Assembly: GCA_022578965.1 (NCBI GenBank)
Contig: MU400893.1
Location: forward strand, 1-26,414
Direction of reading: 5' to 3'
DNA length: 26,414 nt
Source: Xylaria sp. FL1777
Taxonomy: Eukaryota; Ascomycota; Sordariomycetes; Xylariales; Xylariaceae
A program made the translations under genes and the position numbers. Below are positions 11,816 to 21,841 of the stretch, piece after piece. The notes beneath the pieces are model-generated. The model did not search any database, was not told the DNA's origin, and saw nothing but the letters and a program-made list of their open reading frames with translations. Every line of letters starts with the position of its first letter. Position 1 is the first letter of the stretch.

Positions 11816-12036
11816 ATACAAAAAAAAAAAAAAAAAAAAAGAAAATACAAAAGAAAAAAAATAAAAAATTAAAATACTTAAAAATAAAAAAAAATAAAAA
11901 ATATAATAAATAAATAGATTAATAAAAAAAATAATAAATAAAAAAAATATAAAATAAAAAAAATATATAAAATAAAAAGAATATATAAAATAAAAAAGAT
12001 ATAAAATAAAAAAAATATAAAATAAAAAAGAAATAA
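11816..12036. repeat. A-rich low-complexity tract with ATAAAATAAAAAA-type units
   Basis: The tract begins with an uninterrupted A run of about 20 bases (from ~11821). Loosely periodic units built from ATAAAATAAAAAA with occasional G follow. This is simple-sequence DNA. The strand bias (A on the plus strand) contrasts with the T-rich stretches at about 12370-12530. Confidence 0.8.
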
Positions 12037-13219
12037 AAATTTAACTATATTAAAAGGACTTTCTGTATAAAATACTGCTACAAAATGTTTTCTTAAACGT
12101 AACCGAAATATAAAAAAAGCTTTTAAACGAAATTATAACATATAAAACGTAATAGTAAAAACCTTTTCTGTAATTTTTTTGCGCTTGCAAAATTTTTTAT
12201 AAAAGCAAGCATAAATATAAAAAGTTAATTTATATTTACTTTTAAAAAAAAAAACAATTGCTTTTTTATACTACTTATAATAATAAATCTATTAGCATAT
12301 TTAAGTAAACATATAATTTTTAGTACATGTAGCATTTTTAGTAACTTATATACATAAATAATAACATACTTTTAGCTTTTTTTTTTTTTTTGCTTTTAAA
12401 CTTATTATAGTTATAACATAGTTATACTTTGTTTTTTTATTTTATTTTATTTTCGTTTATTTTTTTCTTTTTTTTTTTTAGTATATATTTTTTTGTTATT
12501 TTTTTTCTACTATTTTGTTTTTTATGTTTTTTTAATGCACTAAAACTACAAAGTATATATGCTTTAATAATAGATTTTAAAGCAAGAAAGTTTGCAAAAT
12601 AATTATTATTTTTGTATTTTTGTTTTTTTTTTGCATAAAAAAAGTCTTAATACTGCATTATAGCGTTAACTTTAAATTGTTTTATTATTTAACTAACTAA
12701 AAATTATAACAAAGAAATTTAGCTTTTTTTTTGATTTATATATAACTAATAATACTTATAGCAAGCATGCGTTTTGTTTTTTATTTATGTTGCACTTTTT
12801 TATTAATGCTAGCAAAAAACATAGTTATAAACTATAATTACATACGTGCATTTATTTTTTAATGCATTTTTATATATATACGTTATTTTTATTTAAAAGC
12901 TTTTTTTTTTAAAAGAACTACATGCTATAAGCTGTTTTATAAGCTTAATTGTTTTTTTTTTTTTTTTAACTATATGTCCGAATAATAAAGCAAAACTAAC
13001 CTTTTTTTAGCTATAGCAATAAACTAAACTTTTCTTTACTTTTTTTTTACTTAAAAGCTTTTAAGCTATAGCATATCTTATATTTAATTGTTTTTTGTTG
13101 CTTTTTTAGAGTTTTCTTTTTGTTTTATATATTAAATTTAACTAAAAAAAAGAAAACACGCTTTATATTCGTAATAAAAAAAAGCTTTTAGCTGCAATAA
13201 AAAATAGGTTAAAAAGAAT
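12037..13219. other. AT-rich spacer with a slightly less eroded patch
   Basis: About 12045-12200 keeps more C and G in contexts lost elsewhere (for example CTTTCTG, GTAACCGAAA). Nothing there reads as a gene. From about 12370 to 12530 the plus strand is strongly T-rich. No tRNA, protein motif or mobile-element end was recognised. Confidence 0.45.
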
Positions 13220-13351
13220 TAAAAAGTAACATATATTATTTAAGCTGTTTACGTATAAAAAAACAGAAAATAAGTTCTAAAAAGTTAAAAAGCAACGCAT
13301 ATTATTTAAGCTATTTATTATATAAAAAAACAAAAAAAGTATATTTTGCAA
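13220..13351. repeat. Two-copy 66 bp tandem repeat
   Basis: TTAAAAAGTAACATATATTA at 13220 recurs as TTAAAAAGCAACGCATATTA at 13286. Both are followed by TTTAAGCT and then TATAAAAAAACA. The period is 66 bases. The copies differ mainly by transitions. Confidence 0.75.
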
Positions 13352-13479
13352 AGTTTTAAAGCAAAGCTTATATATAAAAAGCTTTTTTATTTATTTTAAG
13401 CAGTAATAAGTTTATAATATAAAAACGTATAGCAGTAATAAGCTTAAGCAACTTTATTAAGCATACTATTAAAAGAATA

Positions 13480-13905
13480 TATTAGCTATTTTTTTTTTAT
13501 ACATATAACATACAAAAAAACGCATTATTATAAAAAGCAAAAGCTATTTTGCTATATACGCTATTAAAAGTGCGTTAGCTGTTTTTTTTTTTTTGAACAT
13601 ATAAAACATATTAACGTATTGCTATAGTAACTTAAAAAGCAGCTTTATTTTAAACGCAAATAAAAGCATATCTATTGTTTTTTTTTTTTTTTTATAAATA
13701 CTTAAGTACTTAAATAAATACTATAAAAACGTAATATAGCAATAAGCATAAATAGCTTATATAAATACTTAATACAAAATGCATATGTTTTTTTTTTTGT
13801 TTTTATGTGTATAATTTATAAACATATTACTATAAAAAGCATAAGTATTTCTTTTGCGCACCTTATACAAAATGCATTAGTTATTTCTTTTGTTTTTTTT
13901 TTTAT
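13480..13905. repeat. Phased poly-T tracts in a degenerate ~100 bp repeat
   Basis: T runs of 10 or more start near 13489, 13582, 13678, 13788 and 13892, spaced 93-110 bases apart. Between them, similar words recur, such as ACATATAAAACATATTAACG with ACATATAACATACAAAAAAA, and two copies of TACAAAATGCAT. This reads as a decayed tandem repeat with about four to five members. Confidence 0.55.
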
Positions 13906-13930
13906 TACGGCTTACTTTGCTTTACTGCAA

Positions 13931-14002
13931 ATTTGCTTCTTTATAAACTATTAATTAAGCATTTTTTGCTTAAAGAACTTCGTTATTTATAAAGAAGCAA
14001 AT
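13931..14002. repeat. Foldback palindrome 1
   Basis: Arms ATTTGCTTCTTTATAAA (13931-13947) and TTTATAAAGAAGCAAAT (13986-14002) are perfect 17-base reverse complements. The loop contains a smaller hairpin, TTAAGCA-T-rich-TGCTTAA, that is shared with the neighbouring palindrome. Confidence 0.9.
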
Positions 14003-14025
14003 CTATAGCTTTTAATAAAATTATT

Positions 14026-14136
14026 ATAAGCTAGCTTTATTTAATTTGCTTTTTTATTAATTGTTAATTAAGCATTTTTTGCTTAAAAAACTTAATTAAT
14101 AATTAATATAAAAGTAAATTAATTAAAGCTAGCTTA
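14026..14136. repeat. Foldback palindrome 2
   Basis: Arms of about 47 bases (14026-14072 and 14090-14136) pair with few mismatches. The outer ends read ATAAGCTAGCTTTA and TAAAGCTAGCTTAT. The central loop repeats the TTAAGCATTTTTTGCTTAA hairpin of palindrome 1. Together with palindrome 1 this looks like two related foldback (MITE-like) units, or a diverged duplication. Confidence 0.85.
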
Positions 14137-14223
14137 TAGTAAACTTAATAATAGTAATTTATTCTTTTTTTATATAAACTATAAAAAAGAAAAAATAATT
14201 TATACTGCTATAGTATAGCTTTT

Positions 14224-14709
14224 TATTAGTAATATTTTGTTTTTTTGTATTATTGTTTTTTTTTTTTCTTTTGTTTATTGCTTTTAAACGTTACTAATAT
14301 ATAAACAAAACATTATTAAAAACCGCGATTATAATAAACTCTTTAAATAATAACATAAATTAAGCTAAAATACTTTGCTTTGCAAGCTTATTACTAGCAA
14401 TGTTTTGTTTTTTTGTGTTATTATAAGTATTTTTATTATTTATTGCTTTTAAACGTTATTAATATATAAACAGAATATTTTTAGAAACTATAATTATAAT
14501 AAACTCCTTAAATAATAACGTAAACTAAGCTAAAGTACTTTGTTTTGCAAGCTTATTACTAGTAACATTTTGTTTTTTTATATTATTATAATTATTTTTA
14601 ATATTTATTGCTTTTAAATGTTACTAATATAAAAACAGAATATTTTTAAAAGCTGTAATTATTATAGCATCCTTAAATAATAACGTAAACGAAATAACTT
14701 TGCTTTGCA
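14224..14709. repeat. Three-copy ~165 bp tandem satellite
   Basis: Units start near 14224, 14390 and 14554 with ATTAGTAATATTTTG, ATTACTAGCAATGTTTTG and ATTACTAGTAACATTTTG. Each then carries TTGCTTTTAAACGTTACTAA (or close), ATATAAACAGAATATT, a TCCTTAAATAATAACGTAAA block and CTTTGCTTTGCAA. Unit 1 keeps ACCGCGATT where units 2 and 3 have eroded forms. The period is about 164-166 bases. No protein-coding sense was found. Confidence 0.85.
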
Positions 14710-14887
14710 AATATTAAACATGTTTTTATGCCTAAAAAAGATACTGCAAGCATTTATTAAAGCATTATAATAAACTTAGTATAAAAATAACTTATTTTTG
14801 GCTACTTTTTTCCAAGTAAAGGAATTATTTAAATTGCTATAAAAGAACAACATTTAAAAACATATAAAAACAAACAAAAAAAATCTT

Positions 14888-14977
14888 AAAAGCGCTAATA
14901 CTTAACTAATAAAAAGCACTAAATAAAGACATAAAAGCGCTAATACCTAGCAAATTAAAAGCACTAAATAAAGGCCT
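14888..14977. repeat. Two-copy 45 bp tandem duplication
   Basis: AAAAGCGCTAATACTTAACT at 14888 recurs as AAAAGCGCTAATACCTAGCA at 14933. Both copies continue into AAAAGCACTAAATAAAG and end in a CAT or CCT. The period is exactly 45 bases, a multiple of three. The second copy is less eroded (CCTAG, GGCCT). Confidence 0.8.
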
Positions 14978-15713
14978 AAAAAACAAAGCAGCAAACGTAG
15001 CACTTTTATATTACTAAAAACCCTAAAGTATTTATTAACTACTTATAATCTTTTTATTTGTTATACTAGTACAAATAACTGTTTTAATTATTTTTTTTTT
15101 TGTTTTAAATTAATGTTTTTTTATGCTTGATTTTTACTTTAACGCGCATAGCATAACTAACATAATCTTTAATATAATAGTCTAGCTTTAAAAAAAACGC
15201 AAAAACAGTATAAAAAGTAATAGCATTTTTATAAAACAGATAAAATAATTCTTATTAATTTTTTGCTAAGCTAAAGTATTACAAAACAAATAAAACAAAC
15301 ATTAATAATGCTTTAATAAGCTAAAGTGCTTACTTTATTTAAATTTATAAATAATATATTAGTATGTTTTTAAGGTATATAGCAAAATATATGTTTATTT
15401 ACTACTAAAAACAACAAAAGTAAAACTAAAGTAAAGCTTTTTTATTATAGTTATTATTTAAAAGATAACTTTTTTACAAAAACTACCTTAAACGTATAAA
15501 AAATGCTCAATTATACTAGCTGCTAAATAAATTAATATTACTTTATATAAAAGAAACTAAACTTATTAGCTTAAAAAAAGCAAAAATGTAAGCTAATATA
15601 GTTTGCTACGCTATAAACAACATTTGTGCATTTATAAAAAAAACTAAACATAATTAATACTTTGTTTTTTCGAAAAATAAATCTGCAGTTATTAAATAAA
15701 TTAATATACATAA
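14978..15713. other. AT-rich spacer, no gene recognised
   Basis: No protein or RNA gene can be supported. A few stretches (about 15130-15200) retain CpG and TpC bases and could be less eroded. No long repeat pairing was noticed. Confidence 0.4.
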
Positions 15714-15904
15714 AAAGTCTGCGTTATAAATATTACACAATAAAAAATAAAATATTAAATAAAAAACCACAAAAACTGCATTTTAGATATAACACTATAA
15801 AAAATAAAATATTAAATAAAAAACCGCAAAAACTACGTTATAAATATTATACTATAAAAAAGGAGATATTAAATAAAAAACAATAAAAACTATAATTTAT
15901 AATG
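15714..15904 (+). repeat. 57 bp minisatellite, about 3.3 copies
   Basis: Units start at 15714, 15771, 15828 and (partial) 15885. The landmark AAAAACTGCATTTTA or AAAAACTACGTTATA is followed by TATTAAATAAAAAACC. Because 57 is divisible by three, a 74-codon frame (15662-15886) stays open through it and yields a 19-residue Lys/Tyr/Ile-rich repeat. That frame begins at TTG, not ATG, and its composition is just that of the AT-rich repeat, so I do not call it a gene. Confidence 0.85.
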
Positions 15905-16757
15905 TTTTGTATGCGCATATTAGTAAAAGCTTTTAGTGCTTTAAAAAAATTAGCTATAATATTGCCTATATTTGCTTTCTTTTTCCGTTTTTTATTTTTT
16001 ATTAATTTATGTATTAGTGCTAAAAATGCTAGCTATTATTAAGTTTTTGTAGCAGTATATTGCCTAGCTTTTAAATTTATAGCAAAAAAAGAAAATAAAG
16101 CAAAAAATTTTGCTTGTGTTAAATTTAGTGTATTAGTAATAGCAAAAGCATTTTAAGCTAATATTTTAGTACTAAGAAATAAAAAAACACTGCTTTTTTT
16201 TGCTATACCTTAATAATTTGTTATAGTGCTACCTTTTTTCTGCATAGGTGCTAAAGCTATTCTTAAGAAAAAACACAGCATAAAAGTTTTTATAGCGGTT
16301 TTTTAAGAGCACTAAAAAAAGAATTCCTATAAATATGTTTTATATAATAAGTTTAAGCGTTAGCTTTATTATAACCGTTTATAAAATAAGTGTACTAATT
16401 ATAGCTTTAAGCTTTAATAATAAAATATTAGCAAAATTTACGTTATTTATTTATTATGCTTTTTTATTTAAGCTAAATAAATATTAATTAAAAAGCGCAA
16501 ATATAAATAGATTATTTGTAAATTTTAGTAAAAAAAGCAGCATTTGCAGCAAATTAAGCTTTTAGCGTTTAATATTCCGTTTTATGTATTTTTTAGTTTA
16601 CTTTGTATAAGCAGCATTATATGTTATTAAATTAAACATTTTATATGTTTTAGCATAAATTTTTGCTTTGTTTTTATTTTATTTCTTAAGAAGGCTATTA
16701 CTAAAGTACTTTAAGGGCTTTTAAATATAATTTTCTAGTAAAAAGCCAGCTTACTTA
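15905..16757. other. AT-rich spacer with less eroded stretches
   Basis: Between about 15960 and 16340 more C and G survive than in the surroundings (for example TTTTTCCGTTT, GCTACCTTTTTTCTGC). No gene, tRNA or mobile-element end was recognised. The spacer ends where repeat copy B begins. Confidence 0.4.
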
Positions 16758-18564
16758 TTATCTTTTTGTTCCTTAAGTTAAGGTTAGCAGCGTATTTATG
16801 CGTTTAACTTAGTGAAAATTTCCATTGATTTTTTTATTAATAGCTTTTATGCTTAATTATTTGCTAGCTTTGCGTGCCTTTATTTCTGTAATTTGCTGGC
16901 TTAACATAATAGTACTTTTGTATTGCTTTATTTAAAGCTAATTATTTTTTTTTTGCTGCTTAATATACTTAATCTTCTATGTATTAACTTTTTTGCAATA
17001 TTATAACCTTTTTAATGCATATTATGAAAATTTGTTTATAAATTTTATTATTTATTACTATTACTTTTTTTTTTTTTTTTTTTTTTTCTGTTTTTATTAC
17101 ATTTGTATTTCTGTTATAGCTTGTTTTTTTTTAAGTTGCGCGCTATTATTAAGCTTATTTTTTAATGCTTGTTTAGTGCTCGTTTAGTGCTTTTTTAGCT
17201 TTTTTTTAGCGCTTTTACTTGTTGTGTTGCTATTTTTGCTTGCTTTTTTTTAGCGCTTTTATTTGTTCTGTTATTATTTTTGCTTGCTTTACTGTTTTTT
17301 TTGTAGCTTAATTACTATGCTTTTATTAGCTGCTAAACGTAATTAGCAAAAACGCAAAAAAGCTTAAGTATAACAAATTATTAAACTAAAACAAAAAGCT
17401 GCTTAATTTTTTAGTTAATTTTATATTTTTTTTTTTAATTTATTTTTTAATAAAAATACTTTAGTATTTATATATTTTTATACTTTTATTTTATTGCTTT
17501 TAACTTTTAATTTGCTTTTGTACTACTGTTATTTTACTTGCAGTTAATTTTGCTTATTTTTTTTTTTTTTTTTTACAAACGTTTTATTTTTAATTACCTA
17601 ACTTTTTTTTATTTATTTTTAAGTGCTATTGCTACTTTTTATTTTTTTATTTAAGTAATTTTTAGAACTACTATATATAAATAGCTTTGCTTTTTTAGAT
17701 TTAAATAATAATAATGCTATAGATTTTAAACTGCTTAAACTAAAACTTTTTTTTTTTTTTTGCTTTTTTTGCTTGTTTTTAATCTTAAAGTTTTTTTAGT
17801 TCTAGTAACTTAAGCTTTTTTAATAGCAACAAAAGTAATAGCACTGTTTTAAACGCCTTAAAACTAGTTATTTTTTTTTTTTGATCTTTTTTTTGTTTTT
17901 TATGCTTTATATTTTAAATAAGCTTATTGCTTTATTGCTTAATTTTTTTTTTACTTTGTTATAGCAAAATCTTTTTGTTTTTATTGCTAGTAAAGCTTTT
18001 GTTTTTAGCAAGCATTATTTTTTTACTTTTGCTTTTTTTTTTTTACTACTAGTTTATTATAATTAGCTTAGCTAGTAATTTTTTTTTTTATTTAATAATG
18101 CATATTATTATATATAAAAACAAATTTTGCACTTTTATTTTTATTAATATAACTATAGTATGCTTTATTTTTTGTTCTTTTTGTTTTTTTTTATTTTTGT
18201 TTGTATTATTAGCTTATTTATACTTTTAAAACAGCTTTTAAAAAACAAAATATTTTAAAACCTAAAGTCTTTAAAAAGACTTTAGGTTTTAAAATATTTT
18301 ATTTTTTAAAGGCCTTTTTTCTTTTGTTTTTTTTAGTTTTAAAGTAGTTAGTTTTTTATAAGCTATCTTTTTTCTTTTTATAGTTTTTATTTTTATTTTT
18401 GGATTTATAATATTAATTCTTTTTTATAAATAAAATAATAAATATAACTAGCTATATATTAAAACATATAATTAATTATTTTATATAAAGCTTTTTGGCT
18501 TTTTATATTAATTCTTTAAAACAAAATAATTTTATTAACTTTTTTTTATTTTATGCTAAGCTAA
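16758..18564. repeat. Unclassified ~1.8 kb dispersed repeat, copy B (truncated by the retrotransposon)
   Basis: Direct-orientation partner of 2969-4774. The alignable part ends at the CTAA directly before the 5' LTR, where copy A continues into unrelated sequence (from 4775). The likeliest reading is that the retrotransposon inserted into this copy. I could not find an obvious continuation of the repeat after the 3' LTR. A 64-codon frame at 16993-17187 is a poly-T artefact, not a gene. Confidence 0.85.
18233..18314. repeat. 82 bp near-perfect palindrome in repeat copy B
   Basis: Two 40-base arms (18233-18272 and 18275-18314) with a 2-base loop pair except for three positions near the outer end. 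All three differences are transitions. The inner part reads CCTAAAGTCTTT then AAAGACTTTAGG. The structure is conserved in position in copy A, so it belongs to the element and is not a local accident. Confidence 0.92.
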
Positions 18565-19126
18565 TGTTATAAAATTAGCACTAGGGTGGCCTTTAAAGCG
18601 GCTTAATGCTTTTATATATACTTTGCACTTTTTTTTTTGCTAGCTAAAGCTAAAGTTACATAACGACTTATTTAGCTTATTAGGCTTATAGTGATTTAAG
18701 GCTTATTAGGCTTACGGTGATTTAAGGCTTACTAAGCTTACAGCTTACTAAGCTTATAGTAATTCAAGGCTTACTAAGCTTATAGTAATTTAAAGCTTAT
18801 AAAGTTTATAGTAATTTAATGCTTATTAAACTTGCAATAATTTAAGAAAAGTTACTACTTTTTTTACTTTTTTTTTGTTTATATAATTATGCATTTTTTA
18901 TATTTAGTTATTTATTTAGTTCTAGTTTTTTAGCTATTAATTTTTTATAACTACTAAGTACTAATATATTTATTACTTTTAATTCTTTAAAACCTTTATT
19001 AATATATAATAGTAAAAGTACTTTAAAAACTTCTTTAATGAACTATTATTAAAGATCTTATTATTATTTACAAATTAAAACTTTAAAAGTAAACTTATTA
19101 TATTAGTATATAATAAGTTTATTATA
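18565..19126 (+). repeat. 5' LTR (about 562 bp)
   Basis: Starts TGTTATAAAATTAGCACTAG and matches 25838-26305 throughout. It is 94 bases longer because it holds more units of a 26 bp tandem repeat. Its last ~150 bases are heavily eroded compared with the 3' LTR. It would have supplied promoter and RNA start functions; no such signals can be picked out now. Confidence 0.93.
18675..18846 (+). repeat. 26 bp tandem repeat in the 5' LTR (six full units plus one of 16 bp)
   Basis: Units begin at 18675, 18701, 18727 (16 bases only), 18743, 18769, 18795 and 18821. The pattern is GCTTAYTARGCTTATAGTRA followed by TTTAAG. The short third unit ends after GCTTACTAAGCTTACA, as expected from a slipped or unequal exchange. 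Confidence 0.92.
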
Positions 19127-19849
19127 TTTTAATAGCTTTTTAATTAATAGAACTTAATATATAAAAACGAATACTAATATAAAAAGTTAAATAATAAACA
19201 ATTTATAAAATAAACTTTTAAAGGTATATTAAAAAAATATTTAAAAGATAAAAATGTTAAACAATATTATATAAATAAATTTTATTTAACAATTAATAAA
19301 CTAGATCTAAGTTATACTATTAAAAATAAAAAGTTAAAAATTAAGTTTAAAAATTTTAAAGATTTTTAGAACTAGTAATATATTAAAACAATAAACTTTA
19401 GTACTTTTATTAGCTACTTTTATTAAAGAAAAAGCAGTAATAAAAAAAGAAAAGTTAAATAGCAGCAATAAAAAAAAATTAATATTAACGCTAGTACTAC
19501 AAAATAAACTAATTGTTTTAATTTAAAAAATAGCTTAAATATTAAATATTATAACTTTTAAACTAGCATAAATATTAATTATAGTAATTAAAGCAGCAAT
19601 AATAATTGCTATTATAATAATAAATTAAAGTTTTAAATAAGTAATTATGCTATAATTAATATTAATATTATTATTAGCAAACTTAATGCTTATTTTTATT
19701 ACTATTATATTTAAAGTAATAACTTAAAATAAAAAACTTAACTTTTTATTATTATTATTGCTTTTATTATTAAAATTATTTATAATATTAAAAATACTAA
19801 ACATTAAAAGTTTTAAACTTATTGCTTTAAAGCTTTATAATAAATTTAT

Positions 19850-20510
19850 AAATATAAAAGCTTTTTTAATTTATGCTAAACTTTATTTAAAATAGCATTT
19901 TATTATTATTATAAAAAAAAATCAAAAAATAATAACTATTTTATAATTTCTATTAAAAAAAGTATTAAAATAATTTTAATTTATTTTAAAAGATTTTTTA
20001 AAAGCTAATAAGTTAACTAATTTTAAGCTAAAAATAAAAAAAATTTTTAAGAACTATATTAAGTTTAAAAATTAAATAAAAGCATTATTTAAAAATATTT
20101 AAAAAGCAAAACACGCAAAAAAAGCACTTTACTACTTAAAACAAATAAAAGTAATAGTAAATTATGCTATAAAATTTAAACAATTAACAGTAATTTTAAA
20201 ATTGCTTAAGCTTATATTATTTTATTTATTTTATAATAAACTTAAAACTTAAGTTTAAAACAAACTATATAAAATAAATAAACTAGCAAAAATTAATATA
20301 TATATTAATATAGCTATTATAATTAATTAATAATTATTTAATTAATATTTTAAAACTAAAAAAACTAAAAAAAACAAAAAAAAAAATACTTAAGAAAATA
20401 TTAAATAAAGATTTAAACAAATTAGTAAAGTTTAAAAATAATAACCTTAAAATATGTTTAAAGTTAAATGTTATAACTATAGAAAAAAAAAATACTTTTA
20501 AAAACAATGC
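19850..20510 (+). pseudogene. Gag remnant with CCHC zinc knuckle
   Basis: Structural protein of the retrotransposon particle. In the frame whose codons start at positions divisible by three, a stretch reading VLK*F*FILKDFL (19962-20000) matches the Gag consensus around WFxPxLxDFL. It is followed by FKNYIKFKN*IKALF (20046 on) and KAKHAKKALYYLKQ (about 20112-20153), typical of the retrotransposon Gag domain. At 20469-20510, C-YN-Y-x4-Y-x4-C fits CX2CX4HX4C with the second Cys and the His both reading Tyr (TGT to TAT, CAC to TAC). The true start lies upstream and cannot be fixed; nothing in 19127-19850 is convincing. In-frame stops and lost zinc ligands make it non-functional. Confidence 0.85.
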
Positions 20511-21840
20511 TAATTTAAAAAAAAAAACAGAAAAAAAAGCTATAAAAAAAAAAAAATTTTTTAACTTAAAAAAAAAATATAAGTTATAAAAGTTTAAAAC
20601 AATAAAAAATAATAAAACAATTTAAAAAATATGTTTTTAAAGCAAAAATATAAAATTATTATTTTAAGTTAAAACAAAAATGCTATATTAAACAAATTTA
20701 AATGTTTTATTTATATAAGTTAATATAAATAAACATATAAATACTATTTAAAAGCTTTATAATTATTAAAATAAATTATAAAAAAATATATTTATTATAT
20801 AAACAATTAAAATTATTTAATATATAACTTAAAAAAATAGTTTAATTAAAAGTAGCAAATAATAAAAAGTAATAAGTTAATATAGTTAGTAAACTTATAA
20901 AACTATAAAAACTTTAAACTACTAAAGTTTAAAATATAGCTTAAAAAAAAGTTATATTTAAAAAAACAAAACTATAATTATAAATAATATAATTATTAAA
21001 CTAATTATAAATTATTAAAATATTTAGTTGTTAAATAAACTTAAAAAAATAAAATTTATAAAACTTTAAAGCAAAAACAAATAAAATTAAAAGCTATAAA
21101 AAATACTATAAAAAAAGAACTAATAAAAATAAATAAAGTATTTTTATAGTTTAAACTGCTTTAAATATAATAAAACAAAAAAGCATTAATAATTAATATA
21201 AAAACTAATATATTTTAAAAACTAAAGCTAATAATTTAATTAATTACTAAAAGTTATTATTATAATAAAACTATAATAAAAAACAATAATAATATTTTAC
21301 GCTTAAAAAATTTAAAATATAATAAAGTACTATAAAATTGCTATATAATATATTATTGCTATTAATATTTACTTAATAAACTAAAAAATAATTAGTTTTT
21401 TAAACAAATTATAAAAACAAAAATATAAAACTTTTATAAATTAAAATAGTTAGTTATAACTATAGTTTATTATAAAGATTTATAAAAATTTATAATATTT
21501 AAAAAGAATTTTAATTATATTTATAATATTATTTTAAAAAAATATAAAAATAACTGCTATAAATATTACTAGCTAATTAAAGCATAATTATATTAAAAAA
21601 TAGTTGCTAAAAGCAAAAAAGCTTAAAAACTGTAATTTAAAGCTTAATTAAAAGCAAAAACAAAATAAAGCGCAATAATATTTAAAGTGCAAAATAAAAC
21701 AAGTATTTAAACATTTTATAAAAAAAAATTAAAAAACAAAATAAATACTTATTAAAAAAGCAGCAAGTAGCTAAAAAAACTAAAGCTTTACATAAAGTTT
21801 AATATAATAACTAATAAAACTAATTTAAAGTTAAACTTAT
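20511..21840. other. 1.3 kb internal segment between Gag knuckle and protease, unassigned
   Basis: Lies inside the retrotransposon. It is extremely A-rich and dense in stops. I could not match it to a known domain. In most fungal chromoviruses the protease follows the zinc knuckle more closely, so this may be a Gag/Pol extension, a spacer or an old insertion. Confidence 0.4.
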
Positions 21841-21841
21841 A

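Noticed and set aside
14731..14830. ATG followed by MPKKDTASIY-like text on the plus strand
   Set aside because: Interrupted by stops within about ten codons and not matched to any family; it also runs into the 45 bp duplication. Too weak to call.
15662..15886. 74-codon frame with a Lys/Tyr-rich 19-residue repeat
   Set aside because: Begins at TTG and stays open only because the 57 bp minisatellite unit is a multiple of three. Kept as a repeat and a low-interest finding.
16993..17187. 64-codon frame rich in Phe and Tyr
   Set aside because: Lies in repeat copy B across a long T run. The matching frame in copy A is not maintained, and the likely coding sense of that repeat, if any, is the other strand.
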